A stretch of DNA of 14,277 nt, from contig JAUPUR010000002.1 of NCBI GenBank assembly GCA_030917445.1, forward strand, positions 1-14,277, written 5' to 3'. The position numbers and the translations under genes were made by a program. The DNA comes from Patescibacteria group bacterium. GTDB lineage: Bacteria > Patescibacteriota > Microgenomatia > Levybacterales > UBA12049. The notes below the pieces were generated by a model. The model worked only from the letters and a program-made list of their open reading frames with translations, did no database searches and was not told the DNA's origin. Numbering within the stretch: position 1 is the stretch's first letter; every line of letters starts with the position of its first letter. Shown here in pieces: positions 5,241 through 13,055 of the stretch.

Positions 5241-7598
5241 ATGGAACCATCATCACTTATATCATTGTTTTTTGGCATCGTAATCGGACTTATTCTCTTT
5301 GCTGGTTTTGCAATTGGAGGTGGGTATGCACTTATTTTATGGAATAGAAATAAGGATCGGGAAAGTGAGTCATTACGCTCTGTACTCCTTCAGGTCTCAC
5401 TACCTCGCGAAAATGAGATAAAAATTGATGCAGCTGAGCAACTTTTTGCAAGTCTTGCTTCACTTCGAAAATCAGGAAAACTTCAGTATTTCCGCCACCA
5501 GCCTCATATTTCTTTTGAGATTGTTGGACTTCCGGGAGATATTAGATTTTATGTAAATGTTCCACATAATTTACAAGACTTTGTTGAAAAGCAGATAAAT
5601 GGAGCATATCCTGAGGCTGAGATTCTGCAGGTGACAGATCAGGCTGCCAAACAAAAAGATGGGGCAATTTTGGCTGGAGAATACAATATTTTTTCCGAGA
5701 ATGGAAAAGTTGCTTTTAAGTCTCTTTCACTCAAAGGTTCTCACTACAAACCTTTGAAAGTTTATAAAGATTTGGCAGTTGATCCACTTGCATCGATTAC
5801 TTCAATTTTAGCCAAAATGGGTGAAGGAGAGGGTGCAGCAATTCAAATTTTGATTAGTCCTGCAGATAATGATTGGAAAAAACATGGTAAAGAGTATCTG
5901 GCAAAGACAAAAAAGAATGAATCAAATCCTGAAACGGCAAAGTACTCAACTGATGCAAAGGAGCTTGAGGCGATAGAGGGGAAAGTGGGAAAGCCCGGAT
6001 TTGAGACAGTCGTGCGTATGGTTGTGTGCTCAAGTAGTCAAGAAGCAGCCGATGCACATCTCTCAAATATTGTTAATGCTTTTAGTCAGTATTCAGGAAG
6101 TAACTCTTTTCAAAAGAACAAACATTGGTTTAAGGGATTATTTGTCACTGATTTTATTTATAGATATATGCCAATGCGAGGGCAAACCTCTGTTCTTTCA
6201 AGTGAAGAGCTTGCAACAATTTTTCATTTTCCAAATAAAAGTGTAGTAACTCCTGGAATTCATTGGGTTAATTCTAAAAGAGCACCCGCACCTGCCAATA
6301 TTCCCACAGAGGGACTTTATCTTGGAAAAAGCACTTTTAGAGGTTTGAGCAAGCCAGTCTTTATCGGAAAGTCAGATAGACAAAGACATATGTACATTAT
6401 TGGAAAAACAGGTACAGGAAAATCCGAGTTTCTCAAACAAATGATTATGCAGGATATTAAAAATGGAGAAGGACTCGCTGTTATCGATCCTCATGGAGAT
6501 TTGATCGAGGATATCCTTCAGATGATACCACCCGAGAGAGCGGAAGAAGTAATTCTTTTTGATCCATCAGATGTTGAACAGCCAATGGGTTTTAACATGC
6601 TTGAAGCAAATGGGGAGCAGCAGAGACATCTTGTTACCACATCGGTTATTGGATTGATGTATAAGCTTTTTGATCCAAATAAAACAGGTATTATTGGTCC
6701 TCGATTTGAGCATGCAGTAAGAAATGCGATGTTAACTGTCATGTATCAGCCAGGAGCGACTTTTATGGAAGTTGTACGTGCGCTGACAGATCAAAATTAT
6801 GTTCAAGAACTTTTACCAAAAGTTGAAGATCCTGTTATTAGGCGTTACTGGACAGATCAGATTGCTCAGACAAGTGATTTTCATAAGTCAGAGGTCCTTG
6901 ATTATATTGTTTCTAAGTTTGGACGTTTTATTACCAATAAAATGATCAGAAATATTATTGGGCAGTCTGAAAGTGCATTTAATTTCAGAGAGGCGATGGA
7001 CAATCAGAAAATTCTATTGATCAATCTTTCTAAAGGAAAAATTGGTGAAGAGAACTCAAGTTTCTTGGGTCTTGTTCTTGTTCCTAAAATTCTTGTGGCT
7101 GCGATGAGTCGACAGGATATGCCAATGGATCAACGTAAAGATTTCTTCCTCTATGTTGACGAGTTCCAAAATTTTGCAACACCTGATTTCGCTCAAATAT
7201 TATCAGAAGCTCGAAAATATAGACTCAATCTTATTGTTGCAAATCAGTTTGTAGGACAGATGGAAGAAGAAGTTAAGAATGCTATTTTTGGAAACGTTGG
7301 AACGATTGCATCATTTCGTGTTGGTGTTACCGATGCAAATTACCTTCAACATGAGTTCCAGCCAACATTTAGTGAGGCAGATCTCATCAATATTGATCGC
7401 TTCAATTGTTATATGAGAACACTTGTAAATGGGGAACCTGTTCCACCTTTTTCACTTGATACAACCAAAGACATTACTGCAGAGAAAGCTTTAATGGATC
7501 CACGAGTTGCTGAGCTTATCAAAGAGCTATCAAGACTCAAATATGGTCGAAATGTACAGGTGGTTGAGGCAGAAATTGTGCAAAGATCTCATATGTAG
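5241..7598 (+). CDS. Membrane-anchored VirD4/TraD/HerA-like ATPase (type IV secretion coupling-protein family)
   Basis: 785 residues. One N-terminal membrane helix (about residues 7-33) is followed by a 300-residue domain of the kind found in large CPR-type ATPases, then the motor domain. Walker A is GKTGTGKS (388-395) and Walker B is FFLYVDEFQNFA (D640, E641). After Walker A comes VIDPHGDLIEDIL (HerA/VirD4 style), and EARKYRLNLIVANQ downstream fits the TraD/TraG-type C-terminal part that reads a substrate or partner. Known: this superfamily pumps DNA or nucleoprotein across membranes, or moves along DNA. Here no relaxase, VirB4 or pilin gene is seen, so conjugation is not shown; DNA uptake, segregation or a reduced secretion system are equally open. 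The stop is followed after 68 bases by a tRNA. Base composition is like the rest of the AT-rich genes. Confidence 0.85.
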   Translation: MEPSSLISLFFGIVIGLILFAGFAIGGGYALILWNRNKDRESESLRSVLLQVSLPRENEIKIDAAEQLFASLASLRKSGKLQYFRHQPHISFEIVGLPGDIRFYVNVPHNLQDFVEKQINGAYPEAEILQVTDQAAKQKDGAILAGEYNIFSENGKVAFKSLSLKGSHYKPLKVYKDLAVDPLASITSILAKMGEGEGAAIQILISPADNDWKKHGKEYLAKTKKNESNPETAKYSTDAKELEAIEGKVGKPGFETVVRMVVCSSSQEAADAHLSNIVNAFSQYSGSNSFQKNKHWFKGLFVTDFIYRYMPMRGQTSVLSSEELATIFHFPNKSVVTPGIHWVNSKRAPAPANIPTEGLYLGKSTFRGLSKPVFIGKSDRQRHMYIIGKTGTGKSEFLKQMIMQDIKNGEGLAVIDPHGDLIEDILQMIPPERAEEVILFDPSDVEQPMGFNMLEANGEQQRHLVTTSVIGLMYKLFDPNKTGIIGPRFEHAVRNAMLTVMYQPGATFMEVVRALTDQNYVQELLPKVEDPVIRRYWTDQIAQTSDFHKSEVLDYIVSKFGRFITNKMIRNIIGQSESAFNFREAMDNQKILLINLSKGKIGEENSSFLGLVLVPKILVAAMSRQDMPMDQRKDFFLYVDEFQNFATPDFAQILSEARKYRLNLIVANQFVGQMEEEVKNAIFGNVGTIASFRVGVTDANYLQHEFQPTFSEADLINIDRFNCYMRTLVNGEPVPPFSLDTTKDITAEKALMDPRVAELIKELSRLKYGRNVQVVEAEIVQRSHM

Positions 7599-7666
7599 CT
7601 TCAATTGTCTCCTCAGATTTGTTACAATCGACAAATCTTTTAAATGTTCATTTTTAAGAAAGATAC

Positions 7667-7738
7667 GGGTGTGTAGCTCAGGGGTAGAGCGCTACTCTTA
7701 TAAAGTAGATGTCCTTGGTCCGAATCCAAGCACACCCA
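7667..7738 (+). tRNA. tRNA-Ile (anticodon UAU)
   Basis: 72 bases. Acceptor GGGTGTG/CACACCC, D stem GCTC/GAGC with loop AGGGGTA, anticodon stem CTACT/AGTAG with loop CTTATAA (U33, anticodon UAU, A37), T stem CTTGG/CCAAG with loop TCCGAAT, discriminator A7738. No CCA is encoded. The anticodon reads AUA directly; most bacteria use a CAU tRNA modified by lysidine synthase TilS instead. The T loop has C at the usually invariant position 55. A TACAAT at 7623-7628 with a poor -35 (TTCAAT at 7600-7605, 17-base spacer) may be its promoter. Confidence 0.92.
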
Positions 7739-7772
7739 CATGGATTTCAAGTACATTGAATAATACGAAGTT

Positions 7773-8318
7773 ATGAGAATAAATTTTGAACTTGATGAAG
7801 ATATTCAATTAAAACAGCTTCAGTCTTCCGATGCATCTCCATTATATTCTCTGATTAACTCCAATAGGGAACATTTAAATGAATGGTTTGTTTGGGTAAA
7901 TAAAACACAATCTCCACAAGATGGAAATACATTCATAAGTAGTACTATTGAAAAATATGAAAAAACAAAGGCTCTTGAGTGTGGAATTTGGTATAAACAT
8001 CAATTAGTAGGAGTTATTGGAATGCGATATGTGGATATGACACTGAAGTCTACAGAAATAGGGTACTGGCTTGGTGAGTCGTTTGAAGGAAAAGGAATCA
8101 TGACAAAATCTGTTAAACGGATGCTTGCATATGCATTTAAAGAACTACAACTACATAAAGTAGAAATAAGATGTGCAGAAGGGAATAGGAGAAGTCAGGC
8201 CGTGGCTGAGAGATTGAATTTTGTTAAGGAGGCAATGTTGCGAGATAATGGGTACATTAATGGGAGATATCATAATCAATTAGTTTATAGTTTGCTTGAA
8301 AATGAGTATGAAGGATAA
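7773..8318 (+). CDS. GNAT family N-acetyltransferase, RimJ/RimL (ribosomal-protein-serine) type
   Basis: 181 residues, the usual length for RimL/YdaF-like enzymes, which acetylate protein N-termini or small amines from acetyl-CoA. Seen: the N-terminal strand with LKQLQSSDASPLYSLI and NREHLNEWFVWV as in the family, the acetyl-CoA-binding motif YWLGESFEGKGIMTKSVK (motif A; Q/RxxGxG variant), and ...LHKVEIRCAEGNRRSQAVAERLNFVKEAMLRD followed by NGRYHNQLVYSLL (motif B and the Y/D end). The gene starts 35 bases after the tRNA; TAATAC six bases before the ATG could be a -10 for a leaderless message, but no good -35 exists, so read-through from the tRNA unit is also possible. Its 3' end overlaps the next gene. 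The true substrate cannot be told from sequence. Confidence 0.9.
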   Translation: MRINFELDEDIQLKQLQSSDASPLYSLINSNREHLNEWFVWVNKTQSPQDGNTFISSTIEKYEKTKALECGIWYKHQLVGVIGMRYVDMTLKSTEIGYWLGESFEGKGIMTKSVKRMLAYAFKELQLHKVEIRCAEGNRRSQAVAERLNFVKEAMLRDNGYINGRYHNQLVYSLLENEYEG

Positions 8319-9024
8319 AACGATATTAGCTGTTGGTGCGCATCCTGATGACATGGATTTTACTTCTTCTGGGACGATTGCTCGTTTTATTGAAGAAGGT
8401 GCGAAAGCATATTACCTCATTTGTACTGATGGATCACGTGGTTCTTCTGATCCTGAGATGACTCATGAAAAACTTTCACAAGTGAGAAGAGATGAACAAT
8501 TGAAAGCTGCAGAGATACTTGGCGTGGAGAAAGTCTTTTTTCTTGATCACAAAGATACTCAACTTCTACCCTCACAGCTTCTTCAAGAACAAATTGTACG
8601 TCACATAAGAATGCTTCGGCCAACGATGGTTTTTACCATGAATCCTACCTTTTATTATGCTGTTGATCCTTATGGAACAGGTATGAGTACAATCAATCAC
8701 ACTGATCATCGTGCAGTTGGACTTGCAACAATGGATGCTGTTTTCCCGCTCTGTCGTGACAGACTTATTTTCCCTGAGCATGAAAAAGAAGGACTTTTAC
8801 CTCATAAAGTTTCTGAACTGTATTTTCCAAGTTATAGACACGAGCATCTCGTGGACATCACAACAACTTTTGATAAGAAATTAAAAGCGATTGAAGCACA
8901 TCAAAGTCAGTATGATTCATTTGAGGATGAGGAAAAACGAATGAGAGAGAGAGCTGAAAATCTAGGTCGTGAAAAGGGATATGCTTTAGCTGAAAGTTTT
9001 GTGAGACTTCTTATTCAAGATTAG
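8302..9024 (+). CDS. PIG-L/LmbE family zinc-dependent deacetylase
   Basis: About 240 residues. The N-terminal VGAHPDD motif gives two of the zinc ligands and the catalytic Asp; a second metal motif NHTDHR lies near 8689-8706. The Rossmann-like order of strands (TILAVGAHPDD, AYYLICTDGSRGS, KVFFLDHKDTQ) and the arginine-rich helix VRRDEQLKAAEILGV are typical of de-N-acetylases that act on N-acetylglucosamine conjugates such as GlcNAc-Ins, BshB substrates or GlcNAc-PI. It overlaps the acetyltransferase by 17 bases, so the two are translationally coupled; an acetylase/deacetylase pair on the same type of substrate is possible but unproven. Start choice is uncertain: TTG 8296, ATG 8302 and ATG 8308 all precede KDKTILAVG; no ribosome binding site decides it. 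Its stop overlaps the stop of the convergent recombinase gene. Confidence 0.9.
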   Translation: MSMKDKTILAVGAHPDDMDFTSSGTIARFIEEGAKAYYLICTDGSRGSSDPEMTHEKLSQVRRDEQLKAAEILGVEKVFFLDHKDTQLLPSQLLQEQIVRHIRMLRPTMVFTMNPTFYYAVDPYGTGMSTINHTDHRAVGLATMDAVFPLCRDRLIFPEHEKEGLLPHKVSELYFPSYRHEHLVDITTTFDKKLKAIEAHQSQYDSFEDEEKRMRERAENLGREKGYALAESFVRLLIQD

Positions 9025-9887
9025 AGATCGGAGAGGGTTGTTGTGTCTTTAGCTCTTTCTTTGACAAATTCCAAATATCTTTCAGTTGTTGAGATTCTTT
9101 TATGCCCCAGAATTTTTGAGAGTAGAACGAGAGATACCCCATGTTTGAGGTGATGCGCGACAAAAGTATGGCGAAGATCGTTGACCTTTGCGTTTTCGAT
9201 CTCAGCAATTCTAAAATATCTTTCAATTGCTGTTCTGATATTTCGAACTAAGAAAGGTTTGCCTGATTTGGTGATAAAGACATGTGTATCTGTCACTTGT
9301 GGGCGAGTAGCAAGATAAGCATCAAGTGCTTCTTTTGCTGGTTTGTTGAGTGGAACATTTCTTTCCTCGTGCTTTTCGTATGGCTTGATGTGTAATTCTT
9401 GTCCTCTAATATCTTCCATACGAAGCTCTGCGAGTTCACCAATGCGAATACCTGTTTGCAAGAGAAGTTCAATAATTGCAAACATACGAGCGTCATGTCT
9501 TGCAGCATCGCGGAGAGCACGATACTCTGTTGGTTTGAGAATACGAGGTGGAGCAAGTTCATACCGTGGATGAGCAACAAGGAGAGAAGGATCATCAGTG
9601 ATGATCTCTTGTACCTTCAAAAACCTATAAAAGGTGCGAGTGGAATTGAGTTTTCGTGAGAGAGATTTTGGTGTATATCCTTTTTCTGACATCTTTGCGA
9701 GGAAAGCTTGAAGGTCAGGTCCTGAAACGTCATGGACATGATGTTTGTCCATTTCCTCAAGGAACGAGGCCAACTGCTCAATGTCTTTTCCATATGCTAG
9801 AATGGTAGCACTAGAGTGTTTTTTCCCTTTAAGAAAGTCGATAAATTGATTGTGGGCATCACGTATTTTTACAGTTGGAGCTGTCAT
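9021..9887 (-). CDS. Tyrosine recombinase (XerC/XerD-like) with His-to-Asn change in the HxxR motif
   Basis: 288 residues, standard Xer length. An N-terminal SAM-like core-binding domain (about 10-95) precedes the catalytic domain. Catalytic residues: R148 in TGIRIGEL, a likely K172 in the beta hairpin, R239 in NDLRHTF, H262 in LGH and the nucleophile Y271 in TTERYLEF. The position that is usually His in H-x-L-R is Asn236. Chromosome dimer resolution is the likely role, given the neighbouring division gene; an integrase role for the GC-rich island 450 bases away cannot be excluded. Base composition matches the host-like genes, not the island. A promoter (9897-9926) lies so close that the mRNA should be leaderless. 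It converges on, and overlaps by four bases, the deacetylase gene. Confidence 0.88.
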   Translation of the reverse strand: MTAPTVKIRDAHNQFIDFLKGKKHSSATILAYGKDIEQLASFLEEMDKHHVHDVSGPDLQAFLAKMSEKGYTPKSLSRKLNSTRTFYRFLKVQEIITDDPSLLVAHPRYELAPPRILKPTEYRALRDAARHDARMFAIIELLLQTGIRIGELAELRMEDIRGQELHIKPYEKHEERNVPLNKPAKEALDAYLATRPQVTDTHVFITKSGKPFLVRNIRTAIERYFRIAEIENAKVNDLRHTFVAHHLKHGVSLVLLSKILGHKRISTTERYLEFVKERAKDTTTLSDL

Positions 9888-9896
9888 AGATATCCC

Positions 9897-9926
9897 ATAA
9901 TATCAAATTTTGTTGTGCCTCGTCAA
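9897..9926 (-). promoter_or_regulatory. Promoter of the tyrosine recombinase gene (near-leaderless)
   Basis: On the minus strand TTGACG (9926-9921), an 18-base spacer and TATTAT (9902-9897). The ATG begins at 9887, nine bases after the -10 element, so the leader would be at most about three bases. Confidence 0.6.
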
Positions 9927-9952
9927 GTTGTAAAACGTGTTTTTCATACCAT

Positions 9953-10297
9953 ATGAAGAAAGTAATATACGCAATAATCATTATCTTCTCAATCTATATT
10001 AGTAATAATTTGATTCAATCTATCTACAATCTTTTACAAAAACAAGATCTTGTGACCATGGCAAGTGCAGAATTAGTCAAAGAAAAAAATGAGTATGAGA
10101 AATTAAAAGATCAGCTTGAGAAAGTGAAAAGGGTAGATTTTATTGAGGAAGAAGCAAGAAACAAACTTTTTATGGTTCAGCCTGGCGAGCAGCTTGTCCT
10201 TGTGCCTCAAGAGGTTCTTCAAGCGTCTCAAAAAGTAGAAGATCAAGAAAACCCTGACTTACCTTATTGGCAGCAGTGGCTTAATCTTTTTAAATAA
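9953..10297 (+). CDS. Septum formation initiator family protein (DivIC/FtsB-like)
   Basis: 114 residues with the classic layout of this family: a short cytoplasmic start, one membrane helix (about residues 4-21), a coiled coil (about 33-72, with NEYEKLKDQLEKVKRV) and a short extracytoplasmic tail with a RNKLFMVQPGEQLVLVP segment, which corresponds to the conserved region after the coiled coil (usually ..A R e k l ... pgE.v). These proteins hold the FtsL/FtsQ-type division subcomplex at midcell and link it to septal wall synthesis. It is divergent from the recombinase gene, with 65 bases between the starts, and I see no convincing promoter or ribosome binding site for it. DivIC and FtsB cannot be distinguished here. 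Confidence 0.85.
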   Translation: MKKVIYAIIIIFSIYISNNLIQSIYNLLQKQDLVTMASAELVKEKNEYEKLKDQLEKVKRVDFIEEEARNKLFMVQPGEQLVLVPQEVLQASQKVEDQENPDLPYWQQWLNLFK

Positions 10298-10319
10298 CCT
10301 CAAAATTTATCCCATAGCA

Positions 10320-10348
10320 TTGACAATTAGCTTCAAATACACTATAAT
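10320..10348 (+). promoter_or_regulatory. Perfect-consensus sigma70-type promoter of the GC-rich two-gene unit
   Basis: TTGACA (10320-10325), exactly 17 bases, TATAAT (10343-10348): 12 of 12 consensus positions. The predicted start is near 10355, about 245 bases before the first start codon. It is the strongest promoter in the window, so the downstream membrane proteins may be abundant. Confidence 0.85.
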
Positions 10349-10354
10349 CACGCG

Positions 10355-10598
10355 CGGTATAAGAATTTTTATATCGAGCACATTAACAAATTTAATCGTA
10401 GGGAGTTATTCCGTCATAAATTTATTTTGTGTCGGGATCGTCTCCCTACGGCTACTTAACAATATTTAATACTCTGATTGATGGCTTTCTGTGACGAACT
10501 TCGTCTCTGGGAAGCCATCAATCAGTCCATAACCCGTCATGTCAGGAAACATGACAGGGACTGAATGGTATCGACTAGTTTTACCTTTAGGAGGAGAA
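10355..10598 (+). promoter_or_regulatory. Long structured 5' leader with three hairpins
   Basis: Untranslated region between the promoter and ATG 10599. Hairpin A: CGTAGGGAG/CTCCCTACG (10397-10405/10442-10450) with an inner ATTCCG/CGGGAT stem (10408-10413/10433-10438). Hairpin B: a perfect 14-bp stem CTGATTGATGGCTT/AAGCCATCAATCAG (10474-10487/10512-10525) with further inner pairs including GACGA/TCGTC (10493-10497/10501-10505). Hairpin C: GTCATGT/ACATGAC (10536-10542/10549-10555), extended by CCC/GGG across a bulged A. None is followed by a T run, so they are not simple terminators. A strong AGGAGG (10589-10594) precedes the ATG. I do not recognise a known riboswitch or leader-peptide arrangement; stabilisation of the mRNA, a regulatory element or an independent RNA are all open. 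Confidence 0.65.
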
Positions 10599-11228
10599 AT
10601 GAACGACCAACAACCGCGTCGATCGTTGCTCGGGGCCGATTCCGGCCTCGCAAAGCGCAACAGGGGGAAAATTCTTGCAGTTGCTGCCACTGTGGTAGCG
10701 TTGCTGGGAATCGCCTGGTTCATCTTTTGGTTCATCCTCTACAGAGAGGGAGGACCAGCGGTGAGCACGGCTCTACCTCAGGTCCAGCTAACACCCACGA
10801 CTATCACACGTGTGGATATCTGGGGTGAGTACCCGAAGCTGTCTCAAGCGCAAGCGAGAGAACTAAGGGGAAAGCCAAACGTCATCAACGTGGCTCTCCT
10901 TGGAGGTGGGGCAACCTACCTGCAAGAAGCAATTGTCTTCGATCCGGCTCAACCCGGGTCGTGGCAAAAAGAAAGTCTCCCACTAGGAGTGAGCGCACTC
11001 AGCGTGAAAGGTACTGGATTTGAGGTCACGGTGGACGGTCAAACGTACACCCTCAACCTTTTCCAAGTCTTCGCACGCGAAGGAAGCGGCACGCTCTACG
11101 TGGTAGACGGAAATGGCCAGATTTGGACAAATCAGCTTGAAAATGTTGCTCTCGTCCCAACAGACGAGGCAGTAAAGACGCTGCCAGTCCAGATCTTACC
11201 CAATGGTTCGTTGTCACTCACTATCTAA
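10599..11228 (+). CDS. Single-pass membrane protein of unknown function (GC-rich unit, gene 1)
   Basis: 209 residues from ATG 10599, chosen for the AGGAGG four bases upstream of an AGAA spacer; a longer frame from 10539 would run through leader hairpin C. A basic cytoplasmic N-terminus (RRSLLG...KRNRGK) is followed by one membrane helix at about 25-49 and a 155-residue outside domain rich in beta-type segments. No cysteines, catalytic motif or lipobox are visible. I do not recognise the family. It sits 15 bases before the next, larger membrane protein gene, which has the same base composition, so the two likely form one complex. GC is far higher than in neighbouring genes, suggesting recent transfer. 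Confidence 0.82.
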   Translation: MNDQQPRRSLLGADSGLAKRNRGKILAVAATVVALLGIAWFIFWFILYREGGPAVSTALPQVQLTPTTITRVDIWGEYPKLSQAQARELRGKPNVINVALLGGGATYLQEAIVFDPAQPGSWQKESLPLGVSALSVKGTGFEVTVDGQTYTLNLFQVFAREGSGTLYVVDGNGQIWTNQLENVALVPTDEAVKTLPVQILPNGSLSLTI

Positions 11229-11243
11229 CAGGAGGAAAATCAC

Positions 11244-13055
11244 GTGTCACCCATGTTGTATGTCTTGATCGCTACATTTAGTGCGGGGGCCTTGGCCTTC
11301 GTCATTAGTGCGATCAGTACCAATTCGCGCAAACGGCCGATTGTCGCCTTTGGCCTCGCGGCTGTTCTCTCACTCTTGTTCGGTATCCTCATCGCTTACG
11401 TGGCTCTTCCAGAGTACACGCACTGGGCGAAGGGGGGATATTCCGGCCTAGTCTGGCAGATTGCGCTCTTCGGCCTCGTTGTCGGAGTGGTTTTCTCTGG
11501 ATTATTTAAGGCCCCTGAAAGGTCTTATGCAGAGGAGGAGTTCAGTCCAACCAGGAGTGTTGGCATTGCAGTCGCACTCCTCGTCCTTCTCATCGTGGTT
11601 CGGCTCATCATTTCAGCTTCGACCCCGCCGCATTGGTGGGATACCGAGGGCAAGCGAACACTTGCTGCCCAGCTCGAGCTGACTGAGGGTCATGGGCAAG
11701 CTCCTGACCTGGATATCAACAAGGCCATCAAGGTCACGCCTACTCACGCCAAAACGAAAGCGCAAGCCGCATTTCCCAAGGACCTGAATCTGGGCTCGTA
11801 TCTTGAGATCGGGGAAGGGTATCTGCAGGAAGTCAACGGCAAGCCATACTACGTCTTCGCCTTCCAGGTGAAAGACCGACGTGCTTTCGAACGTCGTGGT
11901 AGCATCATTCCGGGCTATATCGTCGTTGACGCGACGAACAAGTCTGGAACAGCTGAGTGGAGGCCACTTGCAGCGGGTCAAGAGATTCGCTATGTGCAAG
12001 GGGAGCAATGGTGGTGGAGCGAAAAGCTTCTTGATCGACATGTCTACTTCGACTACGCGTTGCCAAACAACGCGCGGATCGCGGAGCTGTCGGGGATGGA
12101 GCTGGACGATAACAATACGCCGTGGTACACGGCGACGGTCATGAAGCCGTCCGTCGGGTACACAGCCTACGAACCCAAGGCCTTTATCATCATCAACCCG
12201 GTTACGGGCCAGATCCAGGAGTATTCCTTGGACGAGGTTCCGAGCTGGGTGGATCGCATCCTGCCGGACGAGACTGCGAAGCAGTACGTGCAGTGGTGGG
12301 GCGACTGGAGCGTGGCAACGCCACGTTGGTTCGGCGGGTCAAAGGGCCTTCAGAAGAAGGTCGACGATACGTCACTGGTATGGGGTCCGGATGGACTCAT
12401 GCTTCAGTTCGTGATGAAGAGCAAGGGGAATGATACCACCGCAACCGACGTCATCTACGTCAATTTGCGAACAGGTGTCGCCACCCGCTACGGCATCGAT
12501 TCTGCTACCCAATCAACGGTGGCAAAGATCGTTGAGCAGAAGGCTCTTGAGGAATACAAGATTCCGATGGAGGCCCGCAACTGTCAGGTGGAATTCCTGG
12601 CCGGCAAGTCTGTGTGGTACTGCCTTCTTGAGAAGGAGGGCAACTCCTGGGGCGTTGGCATCGTGCAACCGCAGTACGCAAAAGCTGCGGACGCGTCGAA
12701 AGTCATTGTCGCGGAGGATCTCACGGACGCCTACTCAGAGCTCCTCTCGCAGATCGCCGAGGATGCATCTGCAAGCGGAGAGGTGGTTGATAACTCTTCT
12801 TCCACAGTCCAGTTCGACGGCGTGATCGACCGAGTCGGTAACGTCTACTTTGAAAATGGGCAGTGGTATCTTCCGTTTTCGCTGCGTATCAGCGATGGTT
12901 CAGTACTGTTTCTTCGCATCACAACGGAGAAGCAGTCCAGTCACTTCATTCGGGATGGTGATTCAGTCACCGTGACAGCAATCAAGGTTCTTACCGGTAC
13001 GCCGGATACCGTGATCGAAGTCCGGAATCACACCTACCCGCAGGGTGGATCATAG
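11244..13055 (+). CDS. Large four-pass membrane protein with big extracytoplasmic domain (GC-rich unit, gene 2)
   Basis: 603 residues from a GTG start with AGGAGG at 11230-11235 and 8-base spacing. Four membrane helices occupy about residues 3-23, 31-53, 69-88 and 105-125; the remaining 475 residues are outside. The outside part has IINPVTGQIQEYSLDEVPSWVDRI, then QWWGDW, LVWGPDG, VNLRTGVATRYG and a final beta-rich segment with GVIDRVGNVYFENGQWY and RDGDSVTVTAIKVL. The NPVTGQI..YSL and VNLRTGVATRYG segments look like repeated PepSY-type units. From memory, similar large membrane proteins of unknown function occur in Bacillus-group genomes and their phages; I cannot verify this here. Sampled GC is 36 of 60 bases at 12061-12120 against 21 of 60 at 5701-5760 in the ATPase gene. 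Role unknown; cell-envelope function is the only safe statement. Confidence 0.85.
   Translation: MSPMLYVLIATFSAGALAFVISAISTNSRKRPIVAFGLAAVLSLLFGILIAYVALPEYTHWAKGGYSGLVWQIALFGLVVGVVFSGLFKAPERSYAEEEFSPTRSVGIAVALLVLLIVVRLIISASTPPHWWDTEGKRTLAAQLELTEGHGQAPDLDINKAIKVTPTHAKTKAQAAFPKDLNLGSYLEIGEGYLQEVNGKPYYVFAFQVKDRRAFERRGSIIPGYIVVDATNKSGTAEWRPLAAGQEIRYVQGEQWWWSEKLLDRHVYFDYALPNNARIAELSGMELDDNNTPWYTATVMKPSVGYTAYEPKAFIIINPVTGQIQEYSLDEVPSWVDRILPDETAKQYVQWWGDWSVATPRWFGGSKGLQKKVDDTSLVWGPDGLMLQFVMKSKGNDTTATDVIYVNLRTGVATRYGIDSATQSTVAKIVEQKALEEYKIPMEARNCQVEFLAGKSVWYCLLEKEGNSWGVGIVQPQYAKAADASKVIVAEDLTDAYSELLSQIAEDASASGEVVDNSSSTVQFDGVIDRVGNVYFENGQWYLPFSLRISDGSVLFLRITTEKQSSHFIRDGDSVTVTAIKVLTGTPDTVIEVRNHTYPQGGS

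Noticed and set aside
7507..7776. Frame of 89 codons across the ATPase end and tRNA-Ile
   Set aside because: It overlaps the ATPase C-terminus and translates through the whole tRNA.
9892..10316. ATCCCATA present at 9892-9899 and 10309-10316, and a TTATCCC-like match to the 3' part of the tRNA at 13269, as possible attachment-site repeats for the GC-rich unit
   Set aside because: Eight to nine bases with mismatches is within chance in this composition, and the position and orientation do not bracket the unit properly.
10474..10525. Leader hairpin B considered as a hammerhead ribozyme because of CTGATTGATG
   Set aside because: The conserved CUGAUGA and GAAA core segments are not present in the required order.
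10539..10598. N-terminal extension of the 209-residue protein from ATG 10539
   Set aside because: It lies inside leader hairpin C and has no ribosome binding site, while ATG 10599 follows a strong AGGAGG.
11613..12825. Several long frames on both strands overlapping the 603-residue gene
   Set aside because: They are shadow frames caused by the higher GC content; none has a ribosome binding site and their composition (Arg, Ser, Pro rich) is not protein-like.
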